A stretch of 40,517 nt of DNA, from assembly GCA_003427395.1 (NCBI GenBank), contig BFEA01000576.1, forward strand, positions 300,483-340,999. Reading direction: 5' to 3'. How positions within the stretch are numbered: the stretch's first letter is position 1; the number at the start of each line of letters is the position of its first letter. Below, one piece after another: positions 20,961 through 32,200 of this stretch. Made by a program: the position numbers and the translations under genes. The notes beneath the pieces were generated by a model, which did not search any database, was not told where the DNA came from, and saw nothing but the letters and a program-made list of their open reading frames with translations. Origin of the DNA: Chara braunii. Lineage: Eukaryota > Streptophyta > Charophyceae > Charales > Characeae.

Positions 20961-21020
20961 AATAGGGATAGAGGGTTCAGCCTCCTGCTGAGTCGGTGAA
21001 ACTCCGACGAAAGAGTTTGT
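20961..21020 (+). ncRNA. Degenerate hammerhead ribozyme, copy 1
   Basis: Same layout as copy 3: a GAGG/CCTC hairpin (20971-20984), then the core at 20985-20991, stem II GTCGG/CCGAC (20992-21008) and GAAA (21009-21012). The core reads CTGCTGA rather than CTGATGA, the candidate cleavage triplet is ATA, and stem III does not pair. It is probably inactive. Confidence 0.65.
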
Positions 21021-21186
21021 CCCAGCCCCTCGTTTTTTGTCCTCTTCTCCCCCTCCCTCTCTGCCTACGGTTTACCAGGCAGCTCCGTTTGACGATACCG
21101 GGCAAAGAGGGAGGGGGAGAAGAGGACAAGAAACGAGGGGCTGTGACAAAATGTTTCGTCGAAGTTTCACCGACTCATCAGGAGGC
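20980..21186. repeat. Inverted repeat, 86-bp arms, each with a hammerhead motif
   Basis: The left arm (20980-21065) and right arm (21101-21186) are imperfect reverse complements around a 35-base spacer. Each arm contains hammerhead core and stem II sequence followed by a pyrimidine-rich stretch (CAGCCCCTCGTTT...GTCCTCTTCTCCCCC in plus-strand sense). Transcribed RNA would fold into a rod. Confidence 0.85.
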
Positions 21187-21200
21187 TGTATATATATTTG
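21145..21200 (-). ncRNA. Degenerate hammerhead ribozyme, copy 2 (minus strand)
   Basis: On the minus strand the core CTGATGA (21181-21175) is intact. It is followed by stem II GTCGG/TCGAC with one G-U pair, and GAAAC (21157-21153). Stem I is lost: the GAGG strand is replaced by TATA-rich sequence. Stem III pairs only partly, with an AUA candidate triplet. Probably inactive. Confidence 0.6.
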
Positions 21201-21260
21201 GCTGTGATAGACCTTTCGTTGTTTCGTGGGTGTTTTGCTGGCTTTTGATGGGGTGTGAAC

Positions 21261-21448
21261 CTGCGGTCTGTAGAGTTTTCCATCTGGTGTGGGTGAGTGA
21301 TAATCTGCTTTGATTTTCATCATGGGTACCTTGAGGGCAGTGGTTGGTGCCCACCTCAAGGTATCAGTCGTTGATGCTTAACCACGACTGGGGTTAAGGT
21401 GGATTATCACTTACAGTGCAATCAGTTAGAGGACTCTGCAGACCGTAG
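21261..21448. repeat. Foldback overlapping hammerhead copy 3
   Basis: Three nested stems: CTGCGGTCTGTAGAGT (21261-21276) with ACTCTGCAGACCGTAG (21433-21448); GTGAGTGATAATC (21293-21305) with GATTATCACTTAC (21402-21414); and GGTACCTTGAGG (21325-21336) with CCTCAAGGTATC (21354-21365). The 3' foot covers the 5' strand of stem III and the cleavage site of the ribozyme at 21438-21497. Confidence 0.8.
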
Positions 21449-21497
21449 AGGGTTCAGCCTCCTGATGAGTCGGTGAAACTCCGACGAAACAGTTTGT
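21438..21497 (+). ncRNA. Type III hammerhead ribozyme, copy 3
   Basis: Self-cleaving RNA motif. Stem III 5' strand GCAGACCGT (21438-21446) pairs with ACAGTTTGT (21489-21497), eight of nine positions counting G-U pairs; C21444/A21491 is the one mismatch. Cleavage is expected after the GTA triplet (A21447). Stem I is GAGG/CCTC (21448-21451 and 21458-21461, loop GTTCAG). The conserved core CTGATGA is at 21462-21468. Stem II is GTCGG/CCGAC (21469-21485, loop TGAAACT), followed by GAAA (21486-21489). All invariant core bases are present. Such motifs occur in plant retrozymes and Penelope-like elements; no coding sequence of either is seen here. Confidence 0.88.
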
Positions 21498-21559
21498 CAC
21501 ACCCCCTCGTTTTGTTGTCCTTCTTTCCCTCTATGCCTACGGTTTGCCGTTATCAGTCC

Positions 21560-22208
21560 GGCAAAAAAAAAAAAAGGGAAAAGTAACCAATGCCCTCCAT
21601 TCAAAAGAATTACATTTGTTTGCCCCCAAAATGGTCAGGTTACGTAGTCCGCCCCCCCAAAGGAACTTCATTTCATTTTTAAACCCTGGTTTAGCTATAC
21701 CTTTCTCACCCTTTCAGCTAACATCGAGTATAGCATCTGCTCTCATCAGTTAATATGATTCCTCATCAAAGAAGAAAAAGACGAACCCTGGTCTAGGACG
21801 GCAGGAACGATGGGGGTGGTCAGCGGTAGGGACAGTGGGAGCGGTAGGATGGAAGGGACAGTGGGAAAGCTAGGGCCGGTAAGGACGGTGGGACAGGTAG
21901 GGTCGGTAGACCATTTGGGACTGACAGCGGGGTGAAAGAATGAAACGAAGTTTTTTCAGGGGGTGGACTGCATGACCTGGCCCGTTTTGGGGGGCAAGGA
22001 AATCTACAGGGGGGCGGGGGAGGGCGCCGGATCTACTACTTCTCCCCAGAAAAATCTCCCTGTACCCTCCCTTTCTGTTCTCTGTCACAATGCATTGCAG
22101 ATACGCATACTTATTACTTAACAGTTGAAAGAAAAAGGACAACACCCGCCCGTTTGAGGAGCATTATACAAGGCGGTCCTGTCACAGAGCATGTTTGAGT
22201 CTTAAACC
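21560..22208. other. No gene; G-rich minisatellite-like tract at 21796-21910
   Basis: 21796-21910 is built from GGTAGG, GACAGTGGGA and GGACGGTGGGA words. A run of about 13 A follows the hammerhead element at about 21563-21575. No convincing frame. Confidence 0.5.
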
Positions 22209-22351
22209 ACCAGTACATGCCAGCTATCGGTCGTGGCCCCCCTTTGGCGGCCCCACCCGGCGCCGATTTATTTGATCGGTGGTCCAGGAGCCTCCTAAGT
22301 TTTAGGAGAGGCTCAATCAGGTTCTCAACTTGGCTGGGGCCATGTACTGGT
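22209..22351. repeat. Foldback sequence of about 143 bp
   Basis: CACCAGTACATG at the left end and CATGTACTGGTG at the right end are a perfect 12-bp inverted repeat. Inside, GAGCCTCCTAA and TTAGGAGAGGCTC form a second stem with a 2-base bulge. It could be a small MITE or an RNA precursor; nothing more is evident. Confidence 0.6.
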
Positions 22352-22774
22352 GCTTCAGGTTACCGCTCAATCCCAAGGCAGGATCTTCAGGTTTCTGAGG
22401 AGAAGTCCGGACAGAACCAGATCGAATAAGCCACAATCTGTAGACCCAGCTAAGGACGGAGGCGGCAGTCTTCCACCCAATACTGAGGGAAAAGGTTAAC
22501 CGTGTGACGCATGGACAACAGTCATGGGCTGCTTTGGATTTCAACCCAATCGAAATGTAGGGATGGACCAAAAGAAAGGGAAGATGGATCACAAAAAATC
22601 AAGACTATATCACCGAATACCAATAGAAAAGAAAAGAAAAGAAAAAAAGGATACTGCTAAGATCCCATTCAATGAATGATGTGAAATTCAACTATGAGGC
22701 AATGCCATTCATAGCAACTCGAGAAGAAGTGGATGAGACGAAAGGAGATAGAAGAATGAGAAAGAAGAAGACGA
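22352..22774. other. No gene recognised
   Basis: Only short frames. Includes a short AAAAG repeat near 22625-22650. Confidence 0.4.
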
Positions 22775-22981
22775 AAAGAAGAAGAAGAAGAAGAAGAAGA
22801 AGAAGAAGAAGACACGATTGAACCAACGTCATCTGCCTCCTCAACTCATCTCCATCACTATTCCTCACATAAGCTCCTCTCCTCTTATTAATTAATCAAG
22901 ATAACGACAATGAGTGAATGAATGAATGAATGGACAAGGAATCAATGTATCCGATTGATCTTCCCCACTGCCAGTGCAGGA

Positions 22982-23030
<49 letters not shown>

Positions 23031-23045
23031 NNNNNNNNNNNNNNN

Positions 23046-23123
<78 letters not shown>

Positions 23124-23184
23124 CACATCACGAGAAAACTGATGGGCAAACAGGGCGGAACACTAACGATCCAACCTTATCCTC

Positions 23185-23243
<59 letters not shown>
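22775..23243. repeat. Microsatellite cluster with a 15-base gap
   Basis: (GAA)n at 22775-22812, (TC)n from about 22985 interrupted by N15 (23031-23045) and continuing to 23080, (CA)n at 23081-23120, and (GA)n at 23188-23243. Frames across these are repeat artefacts. Confidence 0.95.
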
Positions 23244-23247
<4 letters not shown>

Positions 23248-24091
23248 ACAGTCACTTTAACATGAAAGCTATCATCAAGTCATGTACACAATCTACAGCA
23301 AATCAACGGGCCACAATTTGGTGGAAAGGGCGAGTTACCAGAAGAAATTGTGACCCGATTTTCATGAAAGATGTAGTTCGACACGGTTAATCTCTGAAGT
23401 TTACACTGGCATACTCACCTCACCTCACTGACTACCATCTTCTCCCGAACGTAACCGACCCTAATCATGAATGTATACAAGCTATCGATTCTGTGTGGCA
23501 CTACCATGTTCAGAGTACCTTGTTGGGGGGAAATGATGTTTAGCGGTTTGCAACAACCCACCATAAGTCTTCAAGCGCTACCATTTTCCCCCGAACACAA
23601 CGCACCCTCATTTAGACTGTACCGGACAGGAAAGATTACTTGTATACGTTCATTATCAGGGTACATTATGTTCGGGGGAAGACGGAAGTATGCCAGACAC
23701 TTTCAAGTTCCATGGAGGAGGCCATGTTCAAAATATGGTGAAAGAAACGGACCATTGGAGTGGCATCCTGGGGCAAATCTGACAATTTGCGACAGAGCCC
23801 CTGATAAACCAGGCGAGGCCTACGAAAACCCACCTTCCCCCCAACGTGTCCTGGTGGTTAAAGAGACTCCAACCAGCCAGCCAGTCACAATAACAAGTCG
23901 CGATTCGAAACATGATACCAAACAAAAGAAATAAACAAGGACTGCAGAACAGCAGTAGTGACACACAGATCTCTTCAAGCCAAACATACCCACCACCTGG
24001 ACGGGTTTCAAGTGTTTGTGACAGATACAACAGATAACATTGAATCTGGCCTCCATCAAGCAGGAAGCATTGTTAGTGTTCACACCCTTAC
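23244..24091. other. No gene recognised
   Basis: A 155-codon plus-strand frame (23467-23934) resembles nothing I know. CCCGAACRYAA words recur in both orientations (about 23446, 23591 and 23668). Confidence 0.35.
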
Positions 24092-24206
24092 CGGATTCAG
24101 ACAGAGAGCAACAGAGACCATTAAACCAGCACTAGCTTTGACAGCCACACCGCTTGCTATTGTCGTCACCCGAATAGAACGCCCAGCAATTATGGCCGTA
24201 TCTATA
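24092..24206 (-). other. Possible small internal exon, unknown product
   Basis: On the minus strand a 115-base open stretch is flanked by an AATTTTCAG acceptor (24207-24215) and a CCG/GTAAGG donor (GT at 24091-24090). It encodes a small-residue, hydrophobic peptide (IDTAIIAGRSIRVTTIASGV and on). No partner exons or family are recognised, so this is a weak call. Confidence 0.2.
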
Positions 24207-25093
24207 CTGAAAATTGCACCAAATACAGCTGTAATGACCGGGCATATTCTATTCAGGTGAAGAAGGTCGGAGGCCTGCCATTTTTCCGTGGATCCGTTCA
24301 AGTGATGATCTGACGGCCACAGGTCTATTTCTCTGTCTGCAGGGGTTGGTAGTTCAAGGACAAGTGAACATCAAACGCATACAGAACAATTGTCCTCCAA
24401 CGGAGTCCAACGGAGAGGGAGAGGGAGAGGGAGAGGGAGAGAGGGAGGTGAACGAGAAGAGGATAACAAGGGTAAGGAGAGGAGGTGGAGTGGGCGTTGC
24501 ATGGGGACGTATAGTGCAGATGGAAAGCAATGCAAGACAGAGATCACATGTAGCCACCAGTACTTCCTAGAATCGCGGCGGTTACCGCGACAATGATGAA
24601 TCGACGCGCCACTTGGGGAGCGCCCAAATTCATCCGACTAGAAACGCTTCTACTCTATTTTTTCCCGCGGCCGATGTATGGGCCAAGTACATGTGGTTTA
24701 AGCGAGGTGGGGCAATTTATGAGCGCAGGGGTTCGTGAGCGAGGTTCAATCGGCAACAAGAAGCACAGAAGGAGGGTCAAATGGGGTGTGAAGTTAACTC
24801 ACAAATTGCTGCTCGGCTTCTTGATCTTGACCGTGGTGTTGCGCTCCATGTCGATGCCAATCCACTTCATAGGAAGGCCTGCTTTTTCCCAAACTGATAA
24901 CCGCAGCAGGGCCAGATTTCCCCCCGGAACTGCCAGAAATAGGTGCACTACCAGGCCCTGTAGCTCTGGTGTTGCTCTCCATGTCGAAGCATAGGAGAAG
25001 AGTCAAATAGGTGGTTGCTATCCATGTCGAAGCATAGGAGAAGGGTCAAATACGTGCAGTACGGCGCCCTGTAGCTCTAGAAGTGGTGGTGGT
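24207..25093. other. No gene; GGGAGA repeat and a 60-bp duplication
   Basis: (GGGAGA)n lies at about 24415-24440. CCATGTCGAAGCATAGGAGA occurs twice, near 24980 and 25022, each followed by AGRGTCAAATA. The sequence has no convincing frame. Confidence 0.5.
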
Positions 25094-25627
25094 GGTTCGA
25101 CTGCCACATTTCAGATTTCTCCTCCCCCGGGGACATCTAGAAATGGGTGTGATACCAGGGTGCATGAGGCTCAGCGGATCGGTTCCAGAAATAGCACCAC
25201 ATTTGGATGCCTGTCAGGTGATGGGGCTAATGAAGCTCTTGATTGCCACATTTCACATTTGCCCCTCTCAGACTGCCAGAAACCGGTACGGTCCCAGACC
25301 TCGCAAGGCTTGGCAGATCAGTTCCGGAAAAATAGTGACATATTGCACGTCATGCAGGCCTGCCAGGTGACCTTATGCTAATGAAGCTCTTGTTTGACAC
25401 GTTTCAAAATTTCTTGAACCGAGGTCTGTGTTTCAACAGTTCATGGGTGTACCAAGTGAGCTGGGCCAGTTGGTACAATTCACAATTTCCCCTCTTGGAG
25501 TCCCAGAAAACTGGTACAGTACCAGGCCCCACGAGGCTCAGCAAACCAGGTCCAGAAATAGTGCCAAATCGATTGCACGTCATATGCAGGCCTGCCACGT
25601 CATCTGGCTGTGGCTAATCAAGCTTTT
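25094..25627 (+). repeat. Three diverged tandem units of about 147-235 bp
   Basis: Units start near 25094, 25241 and 25391. Each contains a GCCAGAAA- or CCAGAAA-like word, GGCTYRGCAGATC-like sequence, TCCRGAAATAGTG, GCACGTCAT...GCAGGCCTGCCA and CTAATGAAGCTCTTG. They lie just beyond the COM1-like gene's 3' end. Confidence 0.7.
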
Positions 25628-25721
25628 CTTGACTTTGCCAGAGTTGATTGCAAGCACGTCAGACAAATGTTCCAAATCACTGGTTACCTCAAGGCGATGG
25701 TTTGTGACTTGGGTGAATGAA

Positions 25722-26230
25722 CACCAGCTACAGTTATCTCAGTCCCCTGTTTTCAAAAGGAGGTAGCTCCTAGCCTTGCCCATGCAGCACGATTTGAGCT
25801 CCTGACCTGTTTATCAGCACTTACGTGTGTTGCATAACGCCATTTTCTGAGTCCCCTGACTGAGTGGAATCCGGCAAGCCAAGCTTCGGTTATCTCTGTA
25901 GTCTTTTGAAAAGGAGGTAGCTGGTAACCTTGTCGTATCCAGCAGGATTTGAGCTCCTCACCTCTTTATCAGCACTTGCATGTGTACCATAATGCCACGA
26001 GGCAGGCATTTTCTGACTCCTCTGCTGACTGAGGAGAATCCGGAAAACCAAGGTTCGGTTATTTCAGTCCTCGCTTCCAAAGGAGGTAGCTACTAACCTT
26101 ATCCTATGCAGCAGGATTTGAGCTCCTCACCTGTTTATCAGCACTGACGTATGAACCATAATGCCACCAGGCAGGCATTTTCTCAGTCAGCATCAGTCCT
26201 CTGCTGACTGAGGAGAATCAGGAAAACCAA
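25722..26230 (-). repeat. Three tandem tRNA-like units overlapping the COM1 stop codon
   Basis: Units at about 25722-25882, 25883-26051 and 26052-26230 align over GGAGGTAGCT, GCAGCANGATTTGAGCTCCT, TTTATCAGCACT and GAGAATCCGG. On the minus strand GAGCTCAAATCC resembles a B box and TGGCATTATGG a weak A box, so the core is tRNA-derived. The last unit carries the final codons and stop of the COM1-like gene, and the other two carry decayed copies of that tail. Confidence 0.75.
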
Positions 26231-29200
26231 GGTTCCAGAACCCCTCTGGTGTGGAAGGTGGTACGTAGCGGTACCTGTGCCGCGAGACCTCTTGGTAATG
26301 TGTACACCTACCCCTACTCCCAACTTCATTACCACCAGCATCTTTGCCATCCCACACAGCATCATAGAACTTTTTGCAGGATTTGCATTCCACTCCTTGT
26401 AGGAGCTCCCGCTCGCTTTTCTTCCTCACCACCTCCACAAACTTGTATGTCGGTCTCCCGCCTAACGCACCCTTGCGGCTACTGGTAGCAGAAGCCCTCC
26501 CCGGGTCACGACCACCTCCCTTCTCCGGCACACGGGCTGCATTTCCCCCTGTGACGCCCGCCTTGGCCACACTCTCTGAGGCCAATAAAGGCCGAAGCAG
26601 AAGCCTCCTTTTGTCTCCCGAGGGGCTATCGTCCTCTACCCCCCCTTCTGCTGCTGCTCCTGCCATTACCACCCCCCTGTTTCTCTTACTTCCAACAGTG
26701 GCAACAGAGGCGGCACCAGCACCAGCAGCAGCTGCTACAGGAACTGCGTCCTGAAAAGACTTCGACAAGGATCCACGTGTACAAACCCCAGTGCTACTCG
26801 ATTCCCGGCCTAATCTCCCGCATCCTGACTCCAAGTTCTGGCTGTGACTCTGGTTGTGACTGGGGTCGTGACTCGGGTTGTGCACCTGGTCTTGGTTATG
26901 GCACGGATTCTGGTCCTGGTATTGACCCTGGTTCTGCTTCTGCTCCAATATGTCCTTTGCCATCATCATGAGGGGGGTGTTGAAGAAGTCATCGTGAGGG
27001 TCGTCAAGTTTATCATTGGCATTTTCAAAGAGAATGGGAACGATGGTGGGTTTACCAAAACGGGAAGAGGAAGTCGACGAGGTACCCCTGTTGCTTGTGT
27101 TTCCTTTCTCAGAGGAGGGGAATGCGCCACGTGGCATCGATGGAGAAGCGGCCCGAGATCTGGTGGTCCTCCACTTGGGCCTTGGGGATGGGACACTCTT
27201 TGCTGTCAGAGAATGCTTTTCCACACGTCGACCTTCTCGCACACCAGCGCCACTGTAACCGTACTCGTTCCAACGCAGGTGAGCACGCTTGCCCGCGTGT
27301 AAGGAGGGGGGAGGATCGATCTCCTGAAGTGGTATCGTACGAGGGTCATCATGCCGTCGAACAGGACCGTCAAAGCACTCTGCCTCAGCTTGGTTGGACA
27401 AATTAGACGGAAGATGAAGGGGAGGAGGACCTAGTCTATCTGCTCCTCCTACTCCATCTGCCCCCTTCTCTCCTCCTGACAGGTCCGTCTCATCAATTCT
27501 CTCTCCTCGGCTTCCTCCTCCTCCGCCGCCTTCTCCTCCTCCGTCAATCTTGTACCGCTCGTCGTTCACCACAGAGGAAGGATCACCCGGAGGGATGAAA
27601 GGTCTTCTTCCTCCTCTTCCTGGTCCCCCTCCTCCTCCTCCTCCTCCTCCCTCTACTCGTCCTCCTCCTCCTCCTCCTCCTCCTACCTCTACTAGTCCTG
27701 CTCCTCCTCCTCCTCCTCCTCCAACCTTGTAGCGCTCGTTGTCCACCAAAGACGAAGGATCAGCCAGATGAATGGAAGCCGAAGGATCTCGCTGGCACGT
27801 GTCCTCCGCACGTGGGATGGTGGTATTTGTAAGCCGCGGGTGAACGCCGGCCTGGCGTTCTTCGCCTTCGAACAAGTGTTGCAAACTGGGAGGCAGACAC
27901 GTGGCACTGTCGTCTTCATATATTCCAGCACCATGATCGGCGACACCATCCATCGGGATCTTCGCTGAATCCGGACCGAGCGCGGGATTCCCCCCCTCTC
28001 CTCCTCCTCCTCCTACGGATTTGCTGTGCTCATCATTCGCTTGCTGGGAATCGGGACATCCGAGGATGGTGCGTGTTGGATGAGAAGGATAGGTAACATC
28101 CCAACGATCCCTGTGATTGCCCTCTCCCTCCTCTACACCCCCTCCTGCTCCTCCGTGAAATACTCCGAAGAGTTGTTGCAGGTTGGGAGGCAAGCACGTG
28201 GTGCAATCGCTGTCATTGATTCCAGCGTCGGGATCGCCAACCTCATCTACTGTACCATTGGCGCGCAGAGCTGCATCGTTCCCGCGGGCGCACCCCGTCG
28301 TCGGACCAGGTTCAGCAGGAAGTGAGCACGACGGCGGCTGTGCCGAGTTCGTCACAGGAGGGAGGAGTGTCACAACAGTAGAGGCGACCTCGATTCCACG
28401 TTGACAGCACTCAGAGGGGTCTCCTCCTCCTCCTCCTCCTCCTCCCTTCGTGTCCATACAGAAAGCATTTTTACACTCGTTAAACTGGAAGGCATCAGCG
28501 ACACCATCGGCGACAAGCTGGCCGCTCGGCCTGATCGTCCTTGCTGTCGTCCTGAGACAGCCGCCACGTGGCAGGCCGCACGTGTCATCCTTCCTGTCGA
28601 TGACAATGTCAAGATAGTCGTCTTCTTCTTCTCCAGAACGACGGCCATCGAGCTCATCAATCCCATCTGCTGCTACTTGAATAGGAGGTAAACGTGGAGG
28701 ATAGATCGATGAAGATTCCAGAACACCTCCATAGCCATCATCAGAAGGCAACTTCGTTGCTGCTGGTTCTCTTCTTCTTCCTCCAGCAGGCGTCTTGCCT
28801 TCCACCGAGGTAGCAGCAAGTACTATGTGTGACGAGCATCTAGATCTCCTCGCATCATTTCCCGTCGTCCGTTGATCCTCCATCGCCAATCTTCTGGTGC
28901 TATCATCACCTTCTACTGCCTGATTACGTCCGTCCTCCTTCATCGCCAGTCTTCTGCTGCTTTCACCGTCTGCTGCCTGATTACCTTCTTCGTGATTTAC
29001 GGAGGTTCGCTCGAGGGCAACCTGCTGCGGGTCCTTGTGTACTGGTGACAAAGGACGGTGCAGATGTCCGCCGCCTGTTCCCGCAAAATCGCACACCTCC
29101 ATAGTTGTGGCATGATTAGTTATAGAGACATCAGATCTGCTCCTGCTTTTGGCAGCCGCAGCAGCAGCAATAGCAGAGGCGTCAGACCTGCCCTTGTCGA

Positions 29201-32200
29201 CAGCCGCAATAGCAGAGGCGTCCGGTTGGCATTCCTCAGCACCGGCCAAAGTGTCACAATTGTGCTTTTTGACATCGTCAGCAGAGATGTCAATCCTCAT
29301 TTTGTTAGCCGACGCACCAACTCTCGCACAGCTGCCAGCAGCAGCAGAGACGTCAGATCTGCACTCGTCAGCCGCATCAGAGATAACGGACTTGCATTTG
29401 TCAACAGCAGGCGGAGCGGAGCTGCATTTATCAGTAGCAGCAGCGGTGCTGGGCCTACACGTGGCGGCATCAGTGCCGAGCCTACACGTGGCAGCAGCCA
29501 AGCTGTCATGCCTGCTGCACTGAGCGCCAGCCGCCGCAGCAGCCGCGGCAGCGGCAGATGTGTCAGACCTGTGCTTGTCGACAGCACAAGTCTTGTCAGG
29601 CATGCAGTTGGCAGCAACAGCACGATTAGCAAGAAGACCTGCCCGGGTACTCACCTTCTCGGTGCAACATGGCAACCGGACGTCTTTTCTCACAATACCC
29701 GCAGCCGACTGATCGTCCTTCTCTTCCACCATAGCTGCTTCCACCACAACTGCTTCCACCACAGCTGCATCTACCATAGCTGCATCTACCATAGCTGCAT
29801 CTACCATAGCTGCATCTACCATAGCTGCTTCCACCATAGCTGGATCCACCATAGCTTCGTCCACCATAGCTGCTGCCACCATAGCTGCTGGTGCTGCGGC
29901 GACCGTGGTGGGAGCAAGAAGAGGCGACGACCTGAGGCAGCAGGATTGTTTCTTGTAGCTTGCAGATCTGATCTCCTCGTTCAGCTTGTCGTACATCTGT
30001 TCGCTCTCTTCCTTCTCCTCCTTACGCTGAAGGTAAGCCTTCAGGAAATTGGGAACGAAGGCTAAATTAGGAAAGAATGATAGGTTTCCACCATCATGCT
30101 CTTCTTTGCCTCCATCGCCAACCGAACGGTCCTGATGAAGAAGAAGATGGCCAGCCGTCGTGCGACGATCCCGACCGTTCAGCCTTGCCTCGATCCGTGT
30201 GAGATTCAACGACGAAGACCGACCCCCGTATTCTCCGCCGCTCTGGTCACTGCCTCCTGGCTTCGCCCCATCCACTGACCGTTCACTTCTCCCGTTCTCT
30301 TCATCACTATCCTCCACAACGTCGTCGTCTTCGTCAATAACTATGGGAGGAATAACGATGCGCGCAACCTTCGTTGCTCTGCCACAATAACTCCCGTCGT
30401 TCTTGCTGTTCTCGTTGGCGTTGTTTCTATTATTGGCATTATTATTAGTATTACCATTCTCAGTTTTACTGTCACAAGAACGAGAGACTGTGTTCTTCGG
30501 AGAAGCAAGCTCGCGTTGCTCAGGCGATGGAGATTGACATTGCGCTGGCATGACGATATCGACACGTGTCTTATTCTCATTAACCAGTACATGTGGAGTG
30601 GGAAGAAGGTGGGTACCTGCGAGCTTGGTAGTCGTGGCAACTGTCCTCTCATTCAGCGGAGAGGAGAAAGAGGAGGAGGAGGAGGAGGTGGAGACGCTGG
30701 TACTAGTGGACAGACTGCTGTTATGTGTCAGACTCTGCTTCTTCTGAGCTTGCTCCGGTGGTTGAGTCCCAATTGCTGACACCGAAAGTGCTCGCCCCAT
30801 CCCGACCGCTGCATCTCCCACAGGTCTTGCCGGCATTGCTGATGGATTTACCTTCTGCTGAGCATCGGGATCTGTACAACCAGGGGGACTGTGCACCAAG
30901 CACCTCCCTTCTCCTATACCCTTGCCTTCCACCTCACTCAAGGATGATGACGGATCAGTCGGACAAGGAGAGGGCCATTTGTTTCCTTCCTTCCCGCCCA
31001 CTCCCGCTCTCCCTTCTCCGCCGCCATCTCCTCCTCCTTTTTGACTTGTTTCTCTCCCACTTCCATCCACCACGATCTTATCATCTCCCTCTGCTTCGAT
31101 CAGAGACCCTCCTCCTACGACAATCGCCTCTCCTCTCCCACTTATGGATGAAAATGGTCGGGACTGAGGAGAAGTAGATGCACACTCTCCTCCTCTTTCT
31201 CCCAATTCCAGTCCTCCTTCGCCACCTCCCCCTCCTCCTCCTCCTCCTCCTCCTCCTCCTCCTCCTCCTCCTCCTCCTATCCTGCTCCCATCACCACCCA
31301 CCTTCTCATCGCCTCGTTTCTCTCTTCCACTCAGTAACGACGACTCCGGCAAAGATGGTCGGGACAGCAGGGGAGAAGTAGATGTGCACTCTCCTCCTCC
31401 TCTTGCTCCCAATTCTCTTCTTCCTCCTCCTCCTCCTCCTCCTCCTCCTCCTCCTCCTCCTTCCATCCTGTTATCGTCACCACCCACCTTCTCATCGGTC
31501 CGTTCCTCTCTTCCACTCGGTGATGACGATGCAGGCCAAGATCGTCGGGACAGAAGAGGGGAAGCAGGTGTGCACTCTCCTCCTCTTGCTCCCAATTCTC
31601 TTCCTTCTTCCCCGCCTTCCCCTACTACCCCTCCTCCTCCTATCATGCTCCCATCACCCATCTTCTCGTCGTCCCGTCTCTCTCCACTCAGCGGCGATGA
31701 CGCAAGCCGATCCCCATTCGCCTTCTTCGGTGAGACAGGGACATCATCGACCGCCGCCGCCCCCGATCTGTCGCTACCGCTCCTTCCCCTTTGCGTCGGG
31801 ATCGGGATAGACGGAGACTCCCTTCCATCCCTCCCCTCCTCCAGATTAGACAGGTCGTTATTGTGCGCCGGCCGGGTTCTGGGCGACACCTTGTTCTTCG
31901 CGAAGTCTGCTGAAGCCAGGAGCGAGACGTACTGTGTTTTGTAAAACTTCATCTCTTTCACTACCTGCTTCTTCTGACCCTTCAGCTTCTCTTCGGCAAC
32001 GATCAGACTATCCTCCCTTTTCCTCACTCTCTCCTCGTTTTCCCGCACTCCCTGCTCCCTCTCTCGCACCCTCTCCTCCAGCTCCCTGACCCTTGCCTCT
32101 CGTTCCCTCAGCCTCTCCTTGCTCTCTCTCAGCCTCTTCTCCTCTTCCCGCATCCTTCCCTCTCTCTGATTCACCTTCTGCTCCATCCCCCTCACCCCCT

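Noticed and set aside
21438-21505. Reading of the ribozyme as type I, with ACA/TGT as stem III and GTC as cleavage triplet
   Set aside because: The small hairpin exists, but the bases flanking it do not pair to form stem I, whereas the type III reading pairs well in all three stems.
22892-23390. Frames with SLSLSL, HTHTHT and RERERE runs
   Set aside because: Microsatellite and gap artefacts.
26374-31944. Many plus-strand frames, some up to 335 codons
   Set aside because: All are antisense shadows of the COM1-like gene; none has recognisable domains.
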